Shown: piece by piece, positions 1-11,855 of the stretch
Layout: each line of letters opens with the position of its first letter
Numbering within the stretch: position 1 is the first letter of the stretch
Origin: Laccaria trichodermophora
Taxonomy: Eukaryota > Basidiomycota > Agaricomycetes > Agaricales > Hydnangiaceae
Assembly (NCBI GenBank): GCA_018417955.1
Contig: JACTVC010000003.1
Location: 1,984,001-2,048,000 of the forward strand
Direction of reading: 5' to 3'
Length of the DNA: 64,000 nucleotides
Position numbers and translations under genes: made by a program
The notes under the pieces: model-generated
Told to the model about the DNA's origin: nothing
Seen by the model: the letters and a program-made list of their open reading frames with translations, nothing else
Databases searched by the model: none

Positions 1-126
1 GCCATACTATAGATATATACTGAGAGCCGGTGTGAGGAATTGTTAAACTACAGATAATGGAATCAAAAATCATGGCGGAAAAGGTATCAGGAGAGCACGG
101 CCACGTCGGTGCGGTGGAGGTTTACG

Positions 127-3100
127 TCATGATCGCTGTCGAACAGCTGACGAGTAACCGTTCGGAGGTGTGCTGCTGTACGAATGTTGACTCTGATTCA
201 CGCTGTCTGAAGCGGTTGGCCGTGGTAGTGGAGGTCCAACGAATGACGATGGGCGCGAGGAAGGCCCGTTAGGATTTACTGGTCGAGGTGGGGGAGGCCC
301 TGACCAATCCATCTGCGACCTTTGTTGCAGATTCTGCATCACGCCCTGCGGCAGAGATGGCGAGCTAAATGGCGGGAGGAATTCGGTGCTTTGCGACATA
401 CCAGGAGAAGGTCGCAGTGTCCGTTCAGATCCAGAAGGCCCAGCCAACGGCGGTCGCTCCATCACCGAAGAACTTGGAGGAGGATATCGTGGTGCTGTTC
501 CATTGCTATTGCTTGAGCTATTGAAGGCACCTGGTGTCGATCGGCCGTTTGAGCCCTTGATCCGCATATATGTATCACATTTTTTCATAAACTCTTTGCT
601 GGGAAGTTCCAATGAGCTTGCAAAATACTCTTGATCATGGAGAATGGGAAGGAATTCTTCGGGTACTGTGAAAAATTCATCTTGGTTCTCGAGAAGAGAA
701 GTCATCACTCGAAGCGCGCCAAATGTCTCATCCCGCATGGCGTCTCGACCTCGTGCGTAGAGAATGCTAGGACATATCACAGTCGCCAGGTTTCCAAGAT
801 CCATCTTGCTCCCCGTCTCTGCATCCAAATGGGCAAAAGAGGCAACCCATTTGAGAAAAACGAATAAAACCTCCATAGTGTCTCGATGGCTTTTGGGCAT
901 GATAAGTGAAATAAGATGGAGATATCGTTTTCGATCTTCGTCTTGTGGAAGAGCTGGAAAGCACCGTGAGTGTCAAAGATTCTAAAACAAAACTCAGTCT
1001 TGACCCACATTGTGATGCGATGAACAGCCGATGTAGTTTGAAGGTCATTAAGGGATCAGGAAGATCACGGAGGAACTTCTTCAGCAATGCTGCCAACTGC
1101 ACAGGATTATCCTGCGATAGGTCTACAGACGCAGGATCCCGATCAATGGCATCGGTCAAGTCTCTTAATCGCCGAATATTGCCGTTCTTCCTAAAGATGC
1201 CTTCGATAGACATATCTGCAGCGTTGCTTAGAGATTTCGGTTGGGGAACAGAACTTGAGCCACTTACCCATCTGCCGCATGGCCGAGATGACATCATCGA
1301 TGAAACTTGGAACCCGCAATGTCGCTCGGGTTGCTCCAAGCAGCGAATCGGCACCTTCTCTCTCCACTAGAAGCTCCAGAGGGACGCCAAACACACCTTG
1401 ATCAACAACAATGATTGAGCGCCGTTTGACACTCTCTTGATCTAGGACTAGAGAGACGCACCTTTTTTCTTTACGCTCTTCTTATCACCCTTGAACAGCT
1501 TGTTCCAGAACCCACTCTTCTTCACCTCAACCATCTCTAAAAGCTCTTCCAGGTCAAATTGGTCTTTAAGCGGGGATCGAGTCAATGCCAGCACAGCGGA
1601 ATGCTTGACGATGGCTAACTCCAGAGCAGACAGCTCCGCGATGTACGGGATCGAATTCTCTCTGGGCAGCGACCGCTGTTGTTCTCGAGCTTGAGCAACT
1701 TCCATCAGCTGCGGAATATCTGCAAGTGTAATTCCGTCATCTAATCTGTTTCCTCGTTGTTGGTGTTGCTCTTCTCCAGCTGGTGAGTTTGGCGCACTCT
1801 CATCCACAATTCTGACCTCGGTATGACCACGAGACAAGGACGGCCTGACTGCCTGATCCGAAGGCTCAGGAGGCCCATTTGAGTAGTAAGACCTAGGTGG
1901 TTGGGTGGGCGGCGACTGCCTCGAAGACTGATTCCCTTGTCCCTGATACGACATCTGACCTTGTTGGGCATGTTGGCTTTGAGGAATAGAAGAACTTGAC
2001 TGATGGGGCGCGGGTGTGCCCACCTCGTGCGGCCGTTGCGGTTGAAGACCGTCGGAAGGATGTGCACTTCGACCTGCAGGACTTTCCACAATGGTCGAGC
2101 GCTTCGGCAGGCGCGCTGTGGCGGACAACTTCCGGTCCAGATGAACGGATTTCATCCGCATGATGTCCCCGGAATTGCGATATGGATCCGAGTTTGTAAG
2201 CGTTTGAGGGCTACTGGCGCTACTAGACGCTAATAGCAAAAACCCGAATTAGTCTACCTTTACAGAAGCATCACCACGAACGTAAGTTCACCTGGTGACA
2301 AGGGAACTACACCTTGCTTCTTCAAAAGCAAGTAGAGGCGTCTTAGGGCAACATTCAATAGAAAGGCGTATTGCTCCAGCCGTTGAACTGCTTGGAACCC
2401 GCTTCGGCAACCAGGGTGTGCATGATCAGTACACAGAATGACAGTCGGAACATCACCAAAAGAAGTCGTTTCCTTCAAATGTTCTGGATCGTACACAAAC
2501 AGACCAACATTGGCAGGGGGCCTCCGTGCACTAGAAAGCTTGGGGGGCTGATCCTTATCCTTGCCCTCCTTCTCGTCACCACTTTTCGACGATAGCTGCA
2601 TCAGCTCTTTTGGAAGAGGGACGGTCGCTACCTTCCCACATTGTGCGCACTGCACACAATTGGAATGCCATCGTTGGTAAGTTCCCAACCGAACACAATC
2701 CTCCTCCACTGTCAGGCTGCACTTAACACATAGATCCGAAGGCGGACTCGTCGAGGTCTTATTGGACGGCGGGGCCGCAGAAAAGGGGGATTCGCCAGCG
2801 TTTTCTGGTGCAAGACTCCGAAAGCCATAGGTGACGCTTTGAGTCCCAAAATTAGTGCCTACTGCTGGAACTATGATTTCTCCATTGGAACTTTTGATCA
2901 GCCTTTTGGCAGAGGGATTGCCCCCTTGAACGGCGAGTAGGTGCAATTTGTCGAGGAACGATGACATGGCTTCCCGAGCGCTATGCTCCCTTTCAAGTTT
3001 AAGAGCGCCTGTGAGAGCGATTCGGATCAAGATCTTTAAGTAATGGGCAAGACCGGTAACAAGTGCAAGCAGCTCCTGCGTCATACCCATTCTCCGTGCA

Positions 3101-4902
3101 CCGGTTTCTTGGGTATGCGACAGCAAAGTAAACAACTCCACGGTTTTTCGACACAACATTCGGGCTTCACGAACATGTGACATCCCTGCAGGCACGAAAC
3201 TAAGCACAATAGGAGCATCAAAGTGAAAACTGGAACGGACCTTTCATACTCAAGAGGGCAAAATGGAATTCGAGGTCGTCGATGGTCGCAAATAAAACTT
3301 CGACATGCAGAATAAATTTTTCTGCCATTCGGATTGCGTCCAGGTACTGTCCGTTGCTAACCTGGCGCAACATATCGGAGATACAAGCAGCGCTCGATTC
3401 TTCGAATGCAGAGAGAACACTACATATCTAGTTAGATGATTCTCCAGTGATCTGAAGCAGTATCTCACGCACGTCCAGATTCGGTAAACTTGCTGTTCCA
3501 TCCGGACTTGTTTGTCCTTGAGGGTTTGTGGCGTCTCTCGCTGCTCTTCCTCTACATATGCGGGTTCCTCCGGATCCCCTCCTTCGACGGAGGCGGAACT
3601 CGTCGGTCTCCGAGATACCACTTTGACATTCCAAAACTAAACCAACGCCGTCGGAGTCGATCAGAAATGACAAATGACTGAAGAGGGGCGTACCTTGTTG
3701 ATCATGTAACATTCTGGATGCCAGCATTCGTCTCTTGAGTTGCGATTGATTTCCACAAACTGTTTGAGAATCGCGCTGCTACATCCAGCACACTTTGTAG
3801 CAAAACGCGTTGAGTAGTGGAAATGACAAAACACATCCCCATCGTGTTCGTAATACGAGTCCTGCGGTCCGAATAATGTAGGGCATAGAGAACATGTAAA
3901 ATGTTCAACATGAAACTTCTTGTCTGAAAATTTTAGATCAACACAAGCGCAGGTTGGAGGCTGGATAGAGACGCACTGCATGCCGTAATGTAGCTGCCCC
4001 GCAAAGCCATCCCGCATTTGGCACATATTAAATTTAATCGACGAAAATAGTCACGTTCACAGAGTGGATTTTGTTTGCCGTTCGGTCCTTCTAGAGGGAA
4101 GAATTTGGACGCGACAACGTCTCCGCAATCCTAAACACGAGGTTATGGTTGGAAGCAGAAATATATTAAAGAAGCATACCATGCACTTGAAGCAGTTAAG
4201 ATGAAAGACGGTGCCAAGTGCACGCACAAACGGGCCTTGCATCGGCTTGCCGCATGCTGAACATGTTCTGATGAAGAAGAAAAAAAGTGAGACAAGATCG
4301 CGTGTTGAAGAAATGAATTACGTAGAAACGAGGCTGGTGGATGTGGATGAAACGGTTGTCGGAGCTTTGGGTGTGGTGGATTGAGTGGACGACTCGGAAG
4401 GGGCTGAATAGAGAGAAGAATGATGATTTGAGTCATCAGAGCGGTCAGAAGCAAATGGCTGATTTGATTTGCTGGATGTTGCTGGGGTAGAAGGACGACT
4501 TCCTGTAGGAGGGGTGTTTACCGAGGAAAGGAAGGCAGGTGATGGCCTCGGAGTAGATGTTGAAATGGGTGGGAAGAATGAGGATGAAGCAGAGCTATGG
4601 TTAAGGTCTTCACTGCGAGAATGGGGAATTGGACTGGGTAGAGAAAGGTTGCGATCTGGATCTGGTGTGCCAAAAGTTGAGGCACGAGTTGGAGGGACAG
4701 AGTGGTCAGGAAAGCGATTGATAGCCGAGGACGGTGCAGAGGCAAAGTTGCGAGATTGGGTGACTTGGTTAGAGGAAGTTTTGGAGAAGTCGAGATCTGT
4801 GGATATGCCTAGAGGGTTGCCATTTTGGATGGAAGACCAAGGCAAACGAGCATGTTCCTGTTCTCTGCGATCCTGTTCTCTACGATCGAATTCTCGACTC
4901 AT
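127..4902 (-). CDS. LRG1: LIM-domain Rho GTPase-activating protein (LRG1-like)
   Basis: Probable GTPase-activating protein for Rho1-type GTPases, acting at growth sites in cell-wall and polarity control. The gene has many exons. The N-terminus (about 4902-4310) is a low-complexity Ser/Thr/Pro-rich region. LIM zinc fingers follow: CSACGKPM...FHLNCFKC (about 4270-4180), CAKCGMAL...FHVEHFTC (4030-3800), a third starting CAGCSSAIL (about 3800-3690), and another in the middle, CVKCSL...WHSNCVQCAQC (about 2740-2640). The RhoGAP domain (about 1390-650) starts VFGVPLELL and carries the arginine finger in GIFRKNGN, followed by FLRDLPDPL. A Pro/Ser-rich tail ends at 127. LIMs before a C-terminal RhoGAP is the architecture of yeast Lrg1; Rga1-like proteins are the alternative. 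The start chosen is the Met of MSREFDRR; an in-frame Met 49 codons upstream (5049) is possible. Confidence 0.88.
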
Positions 4903-5307
4903 AGTATCTGACCCAGGAGTATGCAGGCTGTTCGTCGCAGGAACCTGGCGAGAGATAGGTGCAGCGAGCGTTGAGTGGAACAAGGGAGCGTCGGGAGAGA
5001 GCGAGAGAGCAAGGTCAACGTCGAAGGAGGAGGGGACACCACACGTCACGTTGTGTCACATAGAGTATGTGACACTCTGCAGCATTAGACCTTGGTAAGT
5101 ACACTAGGCATACTAGTGCTACAGACTTGCTACTGAACAGTTCACTTGTGGACTACTTACTCTATATCCATTATCGGAATCGCTGATATATCCCGGATAT
5201 ATCTTTGCCGACAAGCCAACGCGTCGAGCTCGGCTTACATATAAGTGCACTGCGTATGCCCTTTCTGCCGATTCGACGCGCACACAACCACCACCGACGC
5301 AGAACAA

Positions 5308-5314
5308 TATAAAA
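5308..5314 (+). promoter_or_regulatory. TATA box of the small gene at 5352
   Basis: The heptamer TATAAAA lies 37 bases before the ATG at 5352, in a pyrimidine-rich leader. Position and sequence suit a core promoter with a short 5' UTR. This is inferred from sequence only. Confidence 0.45.
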
Positions 5315-5351
5315 TGGCCCCCCATTCAACTCACCCCCATCTCATAACAAA

Positions 5352-5954
5352 ATGCCTTATCCCCACTACCACTTAGCTCACTGGCACCGACGCCCAAGTC
5401 GTTTTCTCTGGTTCTTCATCGGTGCTGGAACCGCTACCTGGTGGATACTTCACAAGGACGCCAATGCCTACCACCGACACGGCTTCTTTGGACATTGTAG
5501 ACGTCCCCAGCTTCCCCCACCTGACAACGGCGGCACCATGAACCCAGATGCTTCTTGGCCTACGCCTGACTCACGTAACGAATCAAGGAACGCTCCAGCA
5601 TGGGGCGTCCCATTCGAAAGGGCAGCCCAGTGGGATGCGCCTGACAAGGAGAAAATGGCACCCTTTTCTCGTCAGGCTGTTGACACAGTGAGTTCTTTCT
5701 TCAAGAGCCCCTACAACTCAACTGATATAGTCAGGCAACGGAATTAACCGAAGCTGCACTGGAATCGATCCTGACCACCGCCGAGTCTTTAAAGGCAGTA
5801 AGGAGCTATTTCTTCGATACCACCATACCATTCTTATTTAATATCTTCCCAGAAACTTGTTGCACATCGCGCCCACCGCGAGCAGCAGCAAAACTTGTAT
5901 GAACAACGACAACCCGATGACCAACCAGCGAACCCCTCCTCTCTTACCGTATAG
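5352..5954 (+). CDS. small fungal protein of unknown function, one membrane segment
   Basis: I do not recognise this family by function. Three exons fit in frame: 5352-5687, 5735-5797 and 5853-5954, giving about 166 residues. The N-terminus is rich in His, Trp and Arg (MPYPHYHLAHWHRRPSR) and runs into a short hydrophobic stretch (FLWFFIGAGTATWWI) that could be a single membrane anchor. The rest is polar, Pro/Asp-rich and then helical, with a C-terminus rich in Gln and Arg (AHREQQQNLYEQRQ). Splice borders are GTGAGT...CAG and GTAAGG...CAG. A TATA box just upstream supports the start. Anchored soluble helical proteins of this size are common in basidiomycetes, but no role can be assigned. Confidence 0.7.
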
Positions 5955-6067
5955 CTTGAGTATTAAGGACGTAAAGTAACTCCACTCATATCCAACTCTT
6001 CGTTATATCTTGTACACAGCAGATCCGTAAAGATACCATTTAATAAAGCATGCCACTTTCATCAACT

Positions 6068-7979
6068 TCAACTTGACTCAGCCCTCCCGAGCGCATCTCT
6101 GTCTAACGTAGGGACTCCAATTTCTTCCTCCTCGTCAGGAACAGTGCCTCCATGTTTCCTGTCAACGTATGCGGGTGCCTTCGGGTCCAATACTCCTTGC
6201 TCTTCCGCTAGATTTTTTTTAAAATGAGTGTGCCAACAAGAAAAGCAGTTTGTAGAGCTTACGTGCAGATGACCAAAAGTAGGTGATCAATCCAACGATG
6301 ACAACAGCATAGGAGACAAAGTACAACCAGTAGGGGTGGTAGTGCTAGAAGGAAACTGGAAACTGGTGTAAATTTTTTGTAATATAAAGACTTACGAATA
6401 AGAACAAGCCTGTATCATCCCGTCAATGAAATGAATCAATAGGAGGCTGGAAGTTTACTTACCAAAAAGAAGACCATAAAAGTCACTGGAGAGCAAGCTT
6501 AGATTAAAGTAGGCCGAAGACGCCATCCGGTACAACAACGGAGCGACGGTGTATAAAATCAACATCGCTGGAATTATATCAGCTTGGATGCTCACTTACG
6601 CATTGCAGTACACTCACAGCAAGTAAATGCCATCAAAAGACCAACTGTTTTGCGAAATAAATGTCAGGAACTTTCGAGTGCTTCCTTTCGTAAAGACTGA
6701 CTGATATCTCCAGTCCATGGAACTTGCTTCATATCTTTCCATTCTAAGGCCGACGCCTGAATACCGTTGATGATGAATCCCCACATTCCAAGTTGGCCAA
6801 CAACCTACATCCATTATCCACCAAATTTAAAGGAAAAAAGAAAGAAACTTACCTCGTAAAGCGGACGTTTTCGAACAAAGAATTCTTCCGTTGCATTCGC
6901 TGCATGTGCCATTGAGCGCTTTTTTTTTTTCATGAACAGCCAACTGAGAACATACTGAAGCCGTAAAGGGTTGCGCCTGCGATCATAAAACCATCCCCTT
7001 TTCCTCTTGCGATGGCGGTCCAGTCTTTCTTGGTTATCTCGTCAGAAGCAACGAGAAGCCCCAGACCCGCGATGCAGATAAATACACCCTACAGCAATAT
7101 AGCTCATAAAGTTTCAAGTCTTTCAACGTCATAGCTTACCAGAAGTTGTGTCCAGTGATACTTTGTTCTCATATACACCCAACAGAAGAACATACAAACA
7201 GGGATTGCCCAGCTAGAAGGTGCTTTCAGAATCAAAATAATTGAAAGAAGTAGAGTTCTCCGCACGCGTCAAGTAGCATACACGATAAAAGGTCCGTATA
7301 CTGATAAGCCTTTTGAGAAAAAATGGTCAGAGTTGTTTTGGAGTTGTTCCTCAGGCTTAGAGAAACAAACAGTTTACCCTGATCACCAAAAAATTGCCTT
7401 CGACGTCCGATGCTGCCAGAATGATATCTAACAAAATTCAGTCAACCAAGAGGTGGGTAACAGAAAGGCTGGTGAGCAAACATTTCCAGCCATCGCGTGC
7501 GATGACTTTGCCCCATCCTTTGAACCCGTCTGAAGAGAGAGAAAATGTATCAGTCGCTGAATCCATTAGAAGTAAAAAAAACGAGCACACATTGGTATAT
7601 CGTGTAGGGGGTATAGATGAGGAACAGAACAAAGTACCTGCGCCCACCAGCGTCAAATTTTCATAAAAGAAACGGCAAAAAAGTAGGAAATGCACGTAAA
7701 GAACCCTTGAGTCGTCGACAAAGTCCAACCTCTGTTTACAAGTTCCGTTGTTGTGACATTCGTGCATGTGATGCATAGAGAGACGACTTGTCCTGCAAGC
7801 AATGAGAGGATAAACCTGCGCGTCCACACGCTCCTCCACCTTGCGGCGAAACTTTGGGCAAAGGCCTCTGGCGAGTTGTAGACGATTGGGGGTCGAGATC
7901 TTGGCGGTGGGGACACAAGCTGAGGGCCGTCATCGTTTTCAAAGACCTTGACATCCTGGAGGTCGATCGAGGTGGCCAT
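6068..7979 (-). CDS. SLC35F-type (DUF914) membrane transporter
   Basis: Multi-exon gene for a drug/metabolite-transporter superfamily protein of the solute carrier 35F group, predicted to have about ten membrane helices; substrates of this group are poorly defined. The N-terminus (MATSIDLQDVKVFE) leads to a basic segment and the first helix (RFILSLLAGQVVSLCITC). A later exon near 6700-6810 reads GQLGMWGFIINGIQ, a conserved stretch of the family. The hydrophilic C-terminal tail ends EEEEIGVPTLDRDALGRAES and stops at 6068, a typical acidic cytosolic tail. Many short exons with introns of about 50 bp make internal borders approximate. The start was chosen at the Met of MATSIDL rather than one 11 codons earlier because the extra leader is not domain-like. 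The assignment rests on the two conserved stretches and overall topology. Confidence 0.75.
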
Positions 7980-8570
7980 TTCAAGAAGAGGGTGGAAATA
8001 CACACGGTCCAAACCCTCTTACTTATACTTATGAGCAAGAATAGATCTTGGAAGTGTCTTTTTTGCCATCTGCTTGGCAAAGCTTGGCAGCTGCACATTT
8101 AAGATTAGGCACCATCGATTGCTGATCTCCGATCGATCGCGATCACATTATTCTGAGCTCTGAGCAGCTCTGAGCCCGTCAGTATTTATAAAAGTTGGAA
8201 TGAGTTATGGACTGGGATTGTAGCACCCAACCTGTTCAATTTTTTCTGGTGCACAAAAATCTTACCCTGAGCTGAGGTCCAAGAAGACTTGAACAGACTT
8301 GAACCCCTCCTAGACACCCCTCTGTCTCCCTCTGTTCACGCGCTGTCACTTATCAAATTTGCCCAGATGCGTCATTGGAGCCTGGATTGGCTGCTGCGTG
8401 GTGTTGTCGACCCTGTCGGGGGTTCAGAGCATATGACCAAGGTGAACAATGAAATCTACCCTAATCTACCGCAAGCGCGATAAGATTGCGAAAACGTACA
8501 TACTACAGTGCCTGACCAGCAAACATGGTTTACAGCTGGAAAACAGGTCAGAGAAACAACACTACTGGCT
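7980..8570. other. intergenic region, promoter of the SLC35F-like gene
   Basis: No gene seen in about 590 bp. It should hold the promoter of the transporter (starts at 7979, minus) and the 3' flank of the membrane-protein gene ending at 8571. It contains a run of overlapping GATC/CGATCG palindromic motifs around 8121-8145 and an A/T-rich TTTATAAA-type block near 8185. Neither is a demonstrated element. Confidence 0.4.
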
Positions 8571-9364
8571 TCAGGTCCGAACCGGGTTGCCCTCCACATC
8601 CTCTTGACGATTTTTCTTCGTAACCAAGACGTAGTCGTCCTCTGGCTTGCTTGGGAAAATAATGAAGATGGTGGGCGGAATCACAGCGAAAAGAGTGATG
8701 AAAGTTGCAGTTATCTGAGTGGCAAGTGTCTCTTGCATCCAAACATATGTCAGGAGCAACAGCACGAGACTCCATATTCCAAGATAAAAGCATGCAAACC
8801 CTGCGAGCACTGAAAACCAATCTTTCATATCGAAGAGGGACGGGCTCACAATGCCATACCATGGTCTCCCATCTGTTGCCCGCTCCATACTTGACAAGTA
8901 TGTCGTTGGATGAGCAACTCAAAAAACCACCTGCTGGCAAGTTCCTTCTCGCCGACGCGTGAAAGGGTAGTTCACCAAGCTTGTCAATGAGAATGAAGGA
9001 GGTGATCACCGCACCGATATTGAAGAGAAGAGAGGAATAACACAAAATCAAAACAAAAGTGCGGGTTCCATCAGGATTGGTGCGTGTATTAAAATTTCTC
9101 TCGTCCTTGAAAAAACTATACAAGCCGGAAGCAGTGGACGCAAGAAGGCCAGACTGAAGGAGCAACTACTTTAGTTAAAAATCGATGATGGGTGGAAATT
9201 GGCTCACAACTACAGCAGCACTCTGGAATGTCAACTGCCAGCCATCTCGGAGAGACTTGATTGTATTGGGTAGGTCGTCTGAAGAGCACCGCAGAGTATT
9301 ACTGACTATTCAACACCAGGACGAAAAAAATAAATACGTGCCTACATTGCAGTTCGACCTCCAT
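8571..9364 (-). CDS. small four-helix membrane protein, paralogue 1
   Basis: Predicted integral membrane protein of unknown function. Exons fit in frame from the Met at 9364: a tiny first exon (MEVELQ), a second with DLPNTIKSLRDGWQLTFQSA, a third beginning SGLLASTASGLYSFF, and a last one from ACFYLGIWSLVLLLLTYVW to the stop at 8571. There are about four hydrophobic helices: SGLLASTASGLYSFF, TFVLILCYSSLLFNIGAVIT, CFYLGIWSLVLLLLTYVW and TFITLFAVIPPTIFIIF. The tail is charged (KPEDDYVLVTKKNRQEDVE). A clear paralogue with the same exon plan lies at 14424-15172 in the opposite orientation. The intron after VWH uses a normal GT donor, unlike the paralogue. No catalytic motif seen. Confidence 0.75.
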
Positions 9365-9397
9365 GGTGGTGGATTGAGTTGAAGATTGAATGTGGGG

Positions 9398-9478
9398 GAC
9401 ATCATGTTCGGGGCGTGGGTAGTGGTGAAATGAGAGCCTGGTTATTGCGTAGAGAAAGACATCGTGTTCGGGGCGTGG
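9398..9478. repeat. pair of 21-bp direct repeats spaced 60 bp
   Basis: Two copies sharing the core tgttcggggcgtgg, at 9398-9418 and 9458-9478, differ at one base and start exactly 60 bp apart. They lie 34-114 bp upstream of the start codon of the membrane-protein gene at 9364 (minus). On that strand they read ccacgccccgaaca, which resembles a GC-box/zinc-finger binding site. They may be promoter elements or a small duplication. Confidence 0.6.
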
Positions 9479-9656
9479 ACTGGAATTCACGCTACTTAAA
9501 GTCTTTCCCACAAAAACATGGTAGTTACAATCAATGAGTGGTTCAGTATGGGAAAGGTAAAATAAGTCTGGTAGACGTGTCTGGCTTCAACTCCGAACCC
9601 TGAGAAATGGTACAAAGGCGCTTACCTTTGCTATCATCGTGACCAACGTTCACCGA

Positions 9657-11855
9657 CTACCCAAAAATCCTTTTAAGCCACCCTTTTTTTGGTTGAGCCT
9701 GTTCTCGCTGGAAATTTTGCGATATTGGCCCCATATTAGCACCAATATAGTCGATCTCATGCGCAACAGTTTGAAGCTTTCCTTCAGGGTTTCGTTTCTT
9801 TTTTGACACAACATCTGTGTGCGGCGATCTGTTGGAATCCGAAGTGGACTCGTTCGGAGGACGTTGGTGCAGCGACCTGTTGATTGGCTTCCAATCCAAA
9901 GTTTTGAAGGTGGACTCGTTCGGAGGACGTTGTGACACAAGAAAGTCACAGGGTTCATACATTTCAGCTGCTTTGATGACGACGGAGGACCATTCAACAT
10001 CCACTTGCATTGTGACTTCCAGCGGGCAACTATAGAATGATACCCGCTCCCCATTGTTTAAAATTTCACGAGCTGATACCAGATCCCCAAGCTTGTCTGC
10101 AAAACTTCAATCCATAGCAAGAGAAAAGGAGGACGTGGTGGTTCGACTTACTCTTTAAAAAGACAATGTCGTTTCGAACTTGGAACACATTTCCAAACAC
10201 TTGGACCTTATTGTCTACGTCAAGAACTACACGGCATTGTCGGTCCACCACAAGATGCAGAACAAGCGGGATATCTGAAAGCCTAGTGCTTGGTTCCAAA
10301 AGTTCAATTCGACTGGGGACCGTTTCGCTGTGGAGAAAAGTTTTGTAAAATTGTGGGTTCAGGGTCAGGGATAAAGTGGGTTTCCCGGTAGCAACGACAT
10401 CGAGAACTCGACAAAGGACATGATCTAGAATCGCATCTTCCTCAAGAACCACTAGAAATCAAGGTCTTTTAATATGATCTAGTAGTTGACTTTAGCCTTA
10501 CCTTCAGGTCGATGTACCTCGCTTTGGTCGAGACGCCGTAAAGGCTCAGGCTTTCTTTGGTCGAGATGTAGTTCAGCAGGCCAAACCCATACTTGCACCT
10601 TTTTTTTTCGAGCAGATAGGCTCAGCAACTGCAGCTCTGTTAATACCGGATATCAACAGATGGGTGAGAATGATGGGTGACCTTGAATCTCAACCTCTCA
10701 GAAAGGTGTTGAATTTGCTGGTTAGCGTCCTGATCCTTTTTGCGCATTTCATCAAGCCTTTCTTTCGCAACGGCCACCTGGTTTTTTACTTTGCCCTCCG
10801 CATGAGCGTCGGTATCAGTTTGTGAGCCAATCAATAGCTTGTTGATGTCGCCCATCACTTTATCCGGCTGTGTACTGCAGCGTTCTGAATATTAACCATA
10901 AACGATCGAAGGGATGACCGCCGTACGGATGATCATGGTATACGCGAAGATATTTGACAATACGGAGGGAAGCGGTGTTCAGTGCTTCCTGCGATTCTGT
11001 ATTTTCTTGACGCCCAGCCTTTCTCGCATATTCAAGTGCCTTGTTTAGTAATTCTATAACTCTGACATTTTATGTTAGTGGGCTGCTCAGATTTTTTGGC
11101 TACGAAATGGCCTTCGCTTACTGCTCAAGTTGCTTCTCTCGGTCCAAATCCAATCCAACATGCGGTACTACCTGTCTGCAAATGGACACGAGTGCAATGC
11201 TTTGGTGGAAGTAGGCACGTCCAATGTGAGGAACTTCCTTGGATCCTTGAAACAGTTTCTCCATTAAGAAGTTGTGGAGCATGGCTTGAAGAACGACGTT
11301 GAGTGGAGGGTTCAAAAGCTCTCAAATCGGCGTTGGAGACTCGAGATATGTGGAAGATACGCGCCAAGTTCGTGGTCGCCGAACAGCGGGCCTTGATCAT
11401 CGATATGAACAGAACGTGGACACGAGGGTTGAGTAGACAAACGGAGATTCTCATAAATGCCCACAGAGTATGGATCTTGAGAGGCGTTGTCAAAAGCTTG
11501 AGCCTTGAGGACATGTTGAGGATGCAAACAGGCGCCGGCAATCGTCTGATTTCGCTTGATATAGACTTGGCACGCGTCTGTTGGCAGGTTTTAGTCAAAA
11601 ACAGGTCAGCCAACCACACACATCGAGGAACTCATTTCCTACCGTCATATCGATAAGAAACTTCCATTTGGTCAACTTTCCGTCGAGTTGGGTGCGACCT
11701 AGCCAGACGTGGCCTAAACCACTGAGGGCACCCCAAGACGGTATTCCAGGCCTTTTTAGTTTCACTCTTCCGCTTGAAAGAAAGCCTACGAGAACCTTTC
11801 TCGCCTTTGCGCGCGTATTGACGATGGCTTTACCAAGGGCTTCATCCACAACCAC
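9657..11855 (-). CDS. uncharacterised multi-exon gene, structure unresolved
   Basis: I do not recognise the protein. Open stretches in consistent order on this strand include LSGLGHVWLGRTQLDGKLTK (about 11740), a segment with NQTIAGACLHPQHVLKAQAF (about 11540), VVLQAMLHNFLMEKLFQGSK (about 11290), a helical charged part with LNKALEYARKAGRQ (about 11030) and KDQDANQQIQHLSERL (about 10710), a mixed domain with FYKTFLHSETVPSRIELLE (about 10330), and a C-terminus ending KKGWLKRIFG at 9657. Introns can be placed between several of these, for example before PDKVMGDINKLL, but the joint near 11300-11345 does not keep frame with normal splice sites. The proposed start at 11855 overlaps the start of the divergent gene at 11824, so one of the two starts is wrong. 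Could be one gene, two genes, or partly decayed. Confidence 0.4.
9844..9932. repeat. 23-bp perfect direct repeat, in frame
   Basis: Copies at 9844-9866 and 9910-9932, both containing gactcgttcggaggacg, start 66 bp apart (22 codons). On the minus strand they encode the same octapeptide QRPPNEST twice in the C-terminal part of the unknown protein. Only the 23-bp core is shared; the spacers differ. Confidence 0.7.

Noticed and set aside
4469..5098. Open frame of 209 codons on the plus strand
   Set aside because: Antisense shadow of the low-complexity first exon of the LIM-RhoGAP gene; the minus-strand reading has the family continuity.
5119..5325. Minus-strand open frame of 68 codons
   Set aside because: Lies in the promoter of the gene at 5352, covers its TATA box and has no family resemblance.
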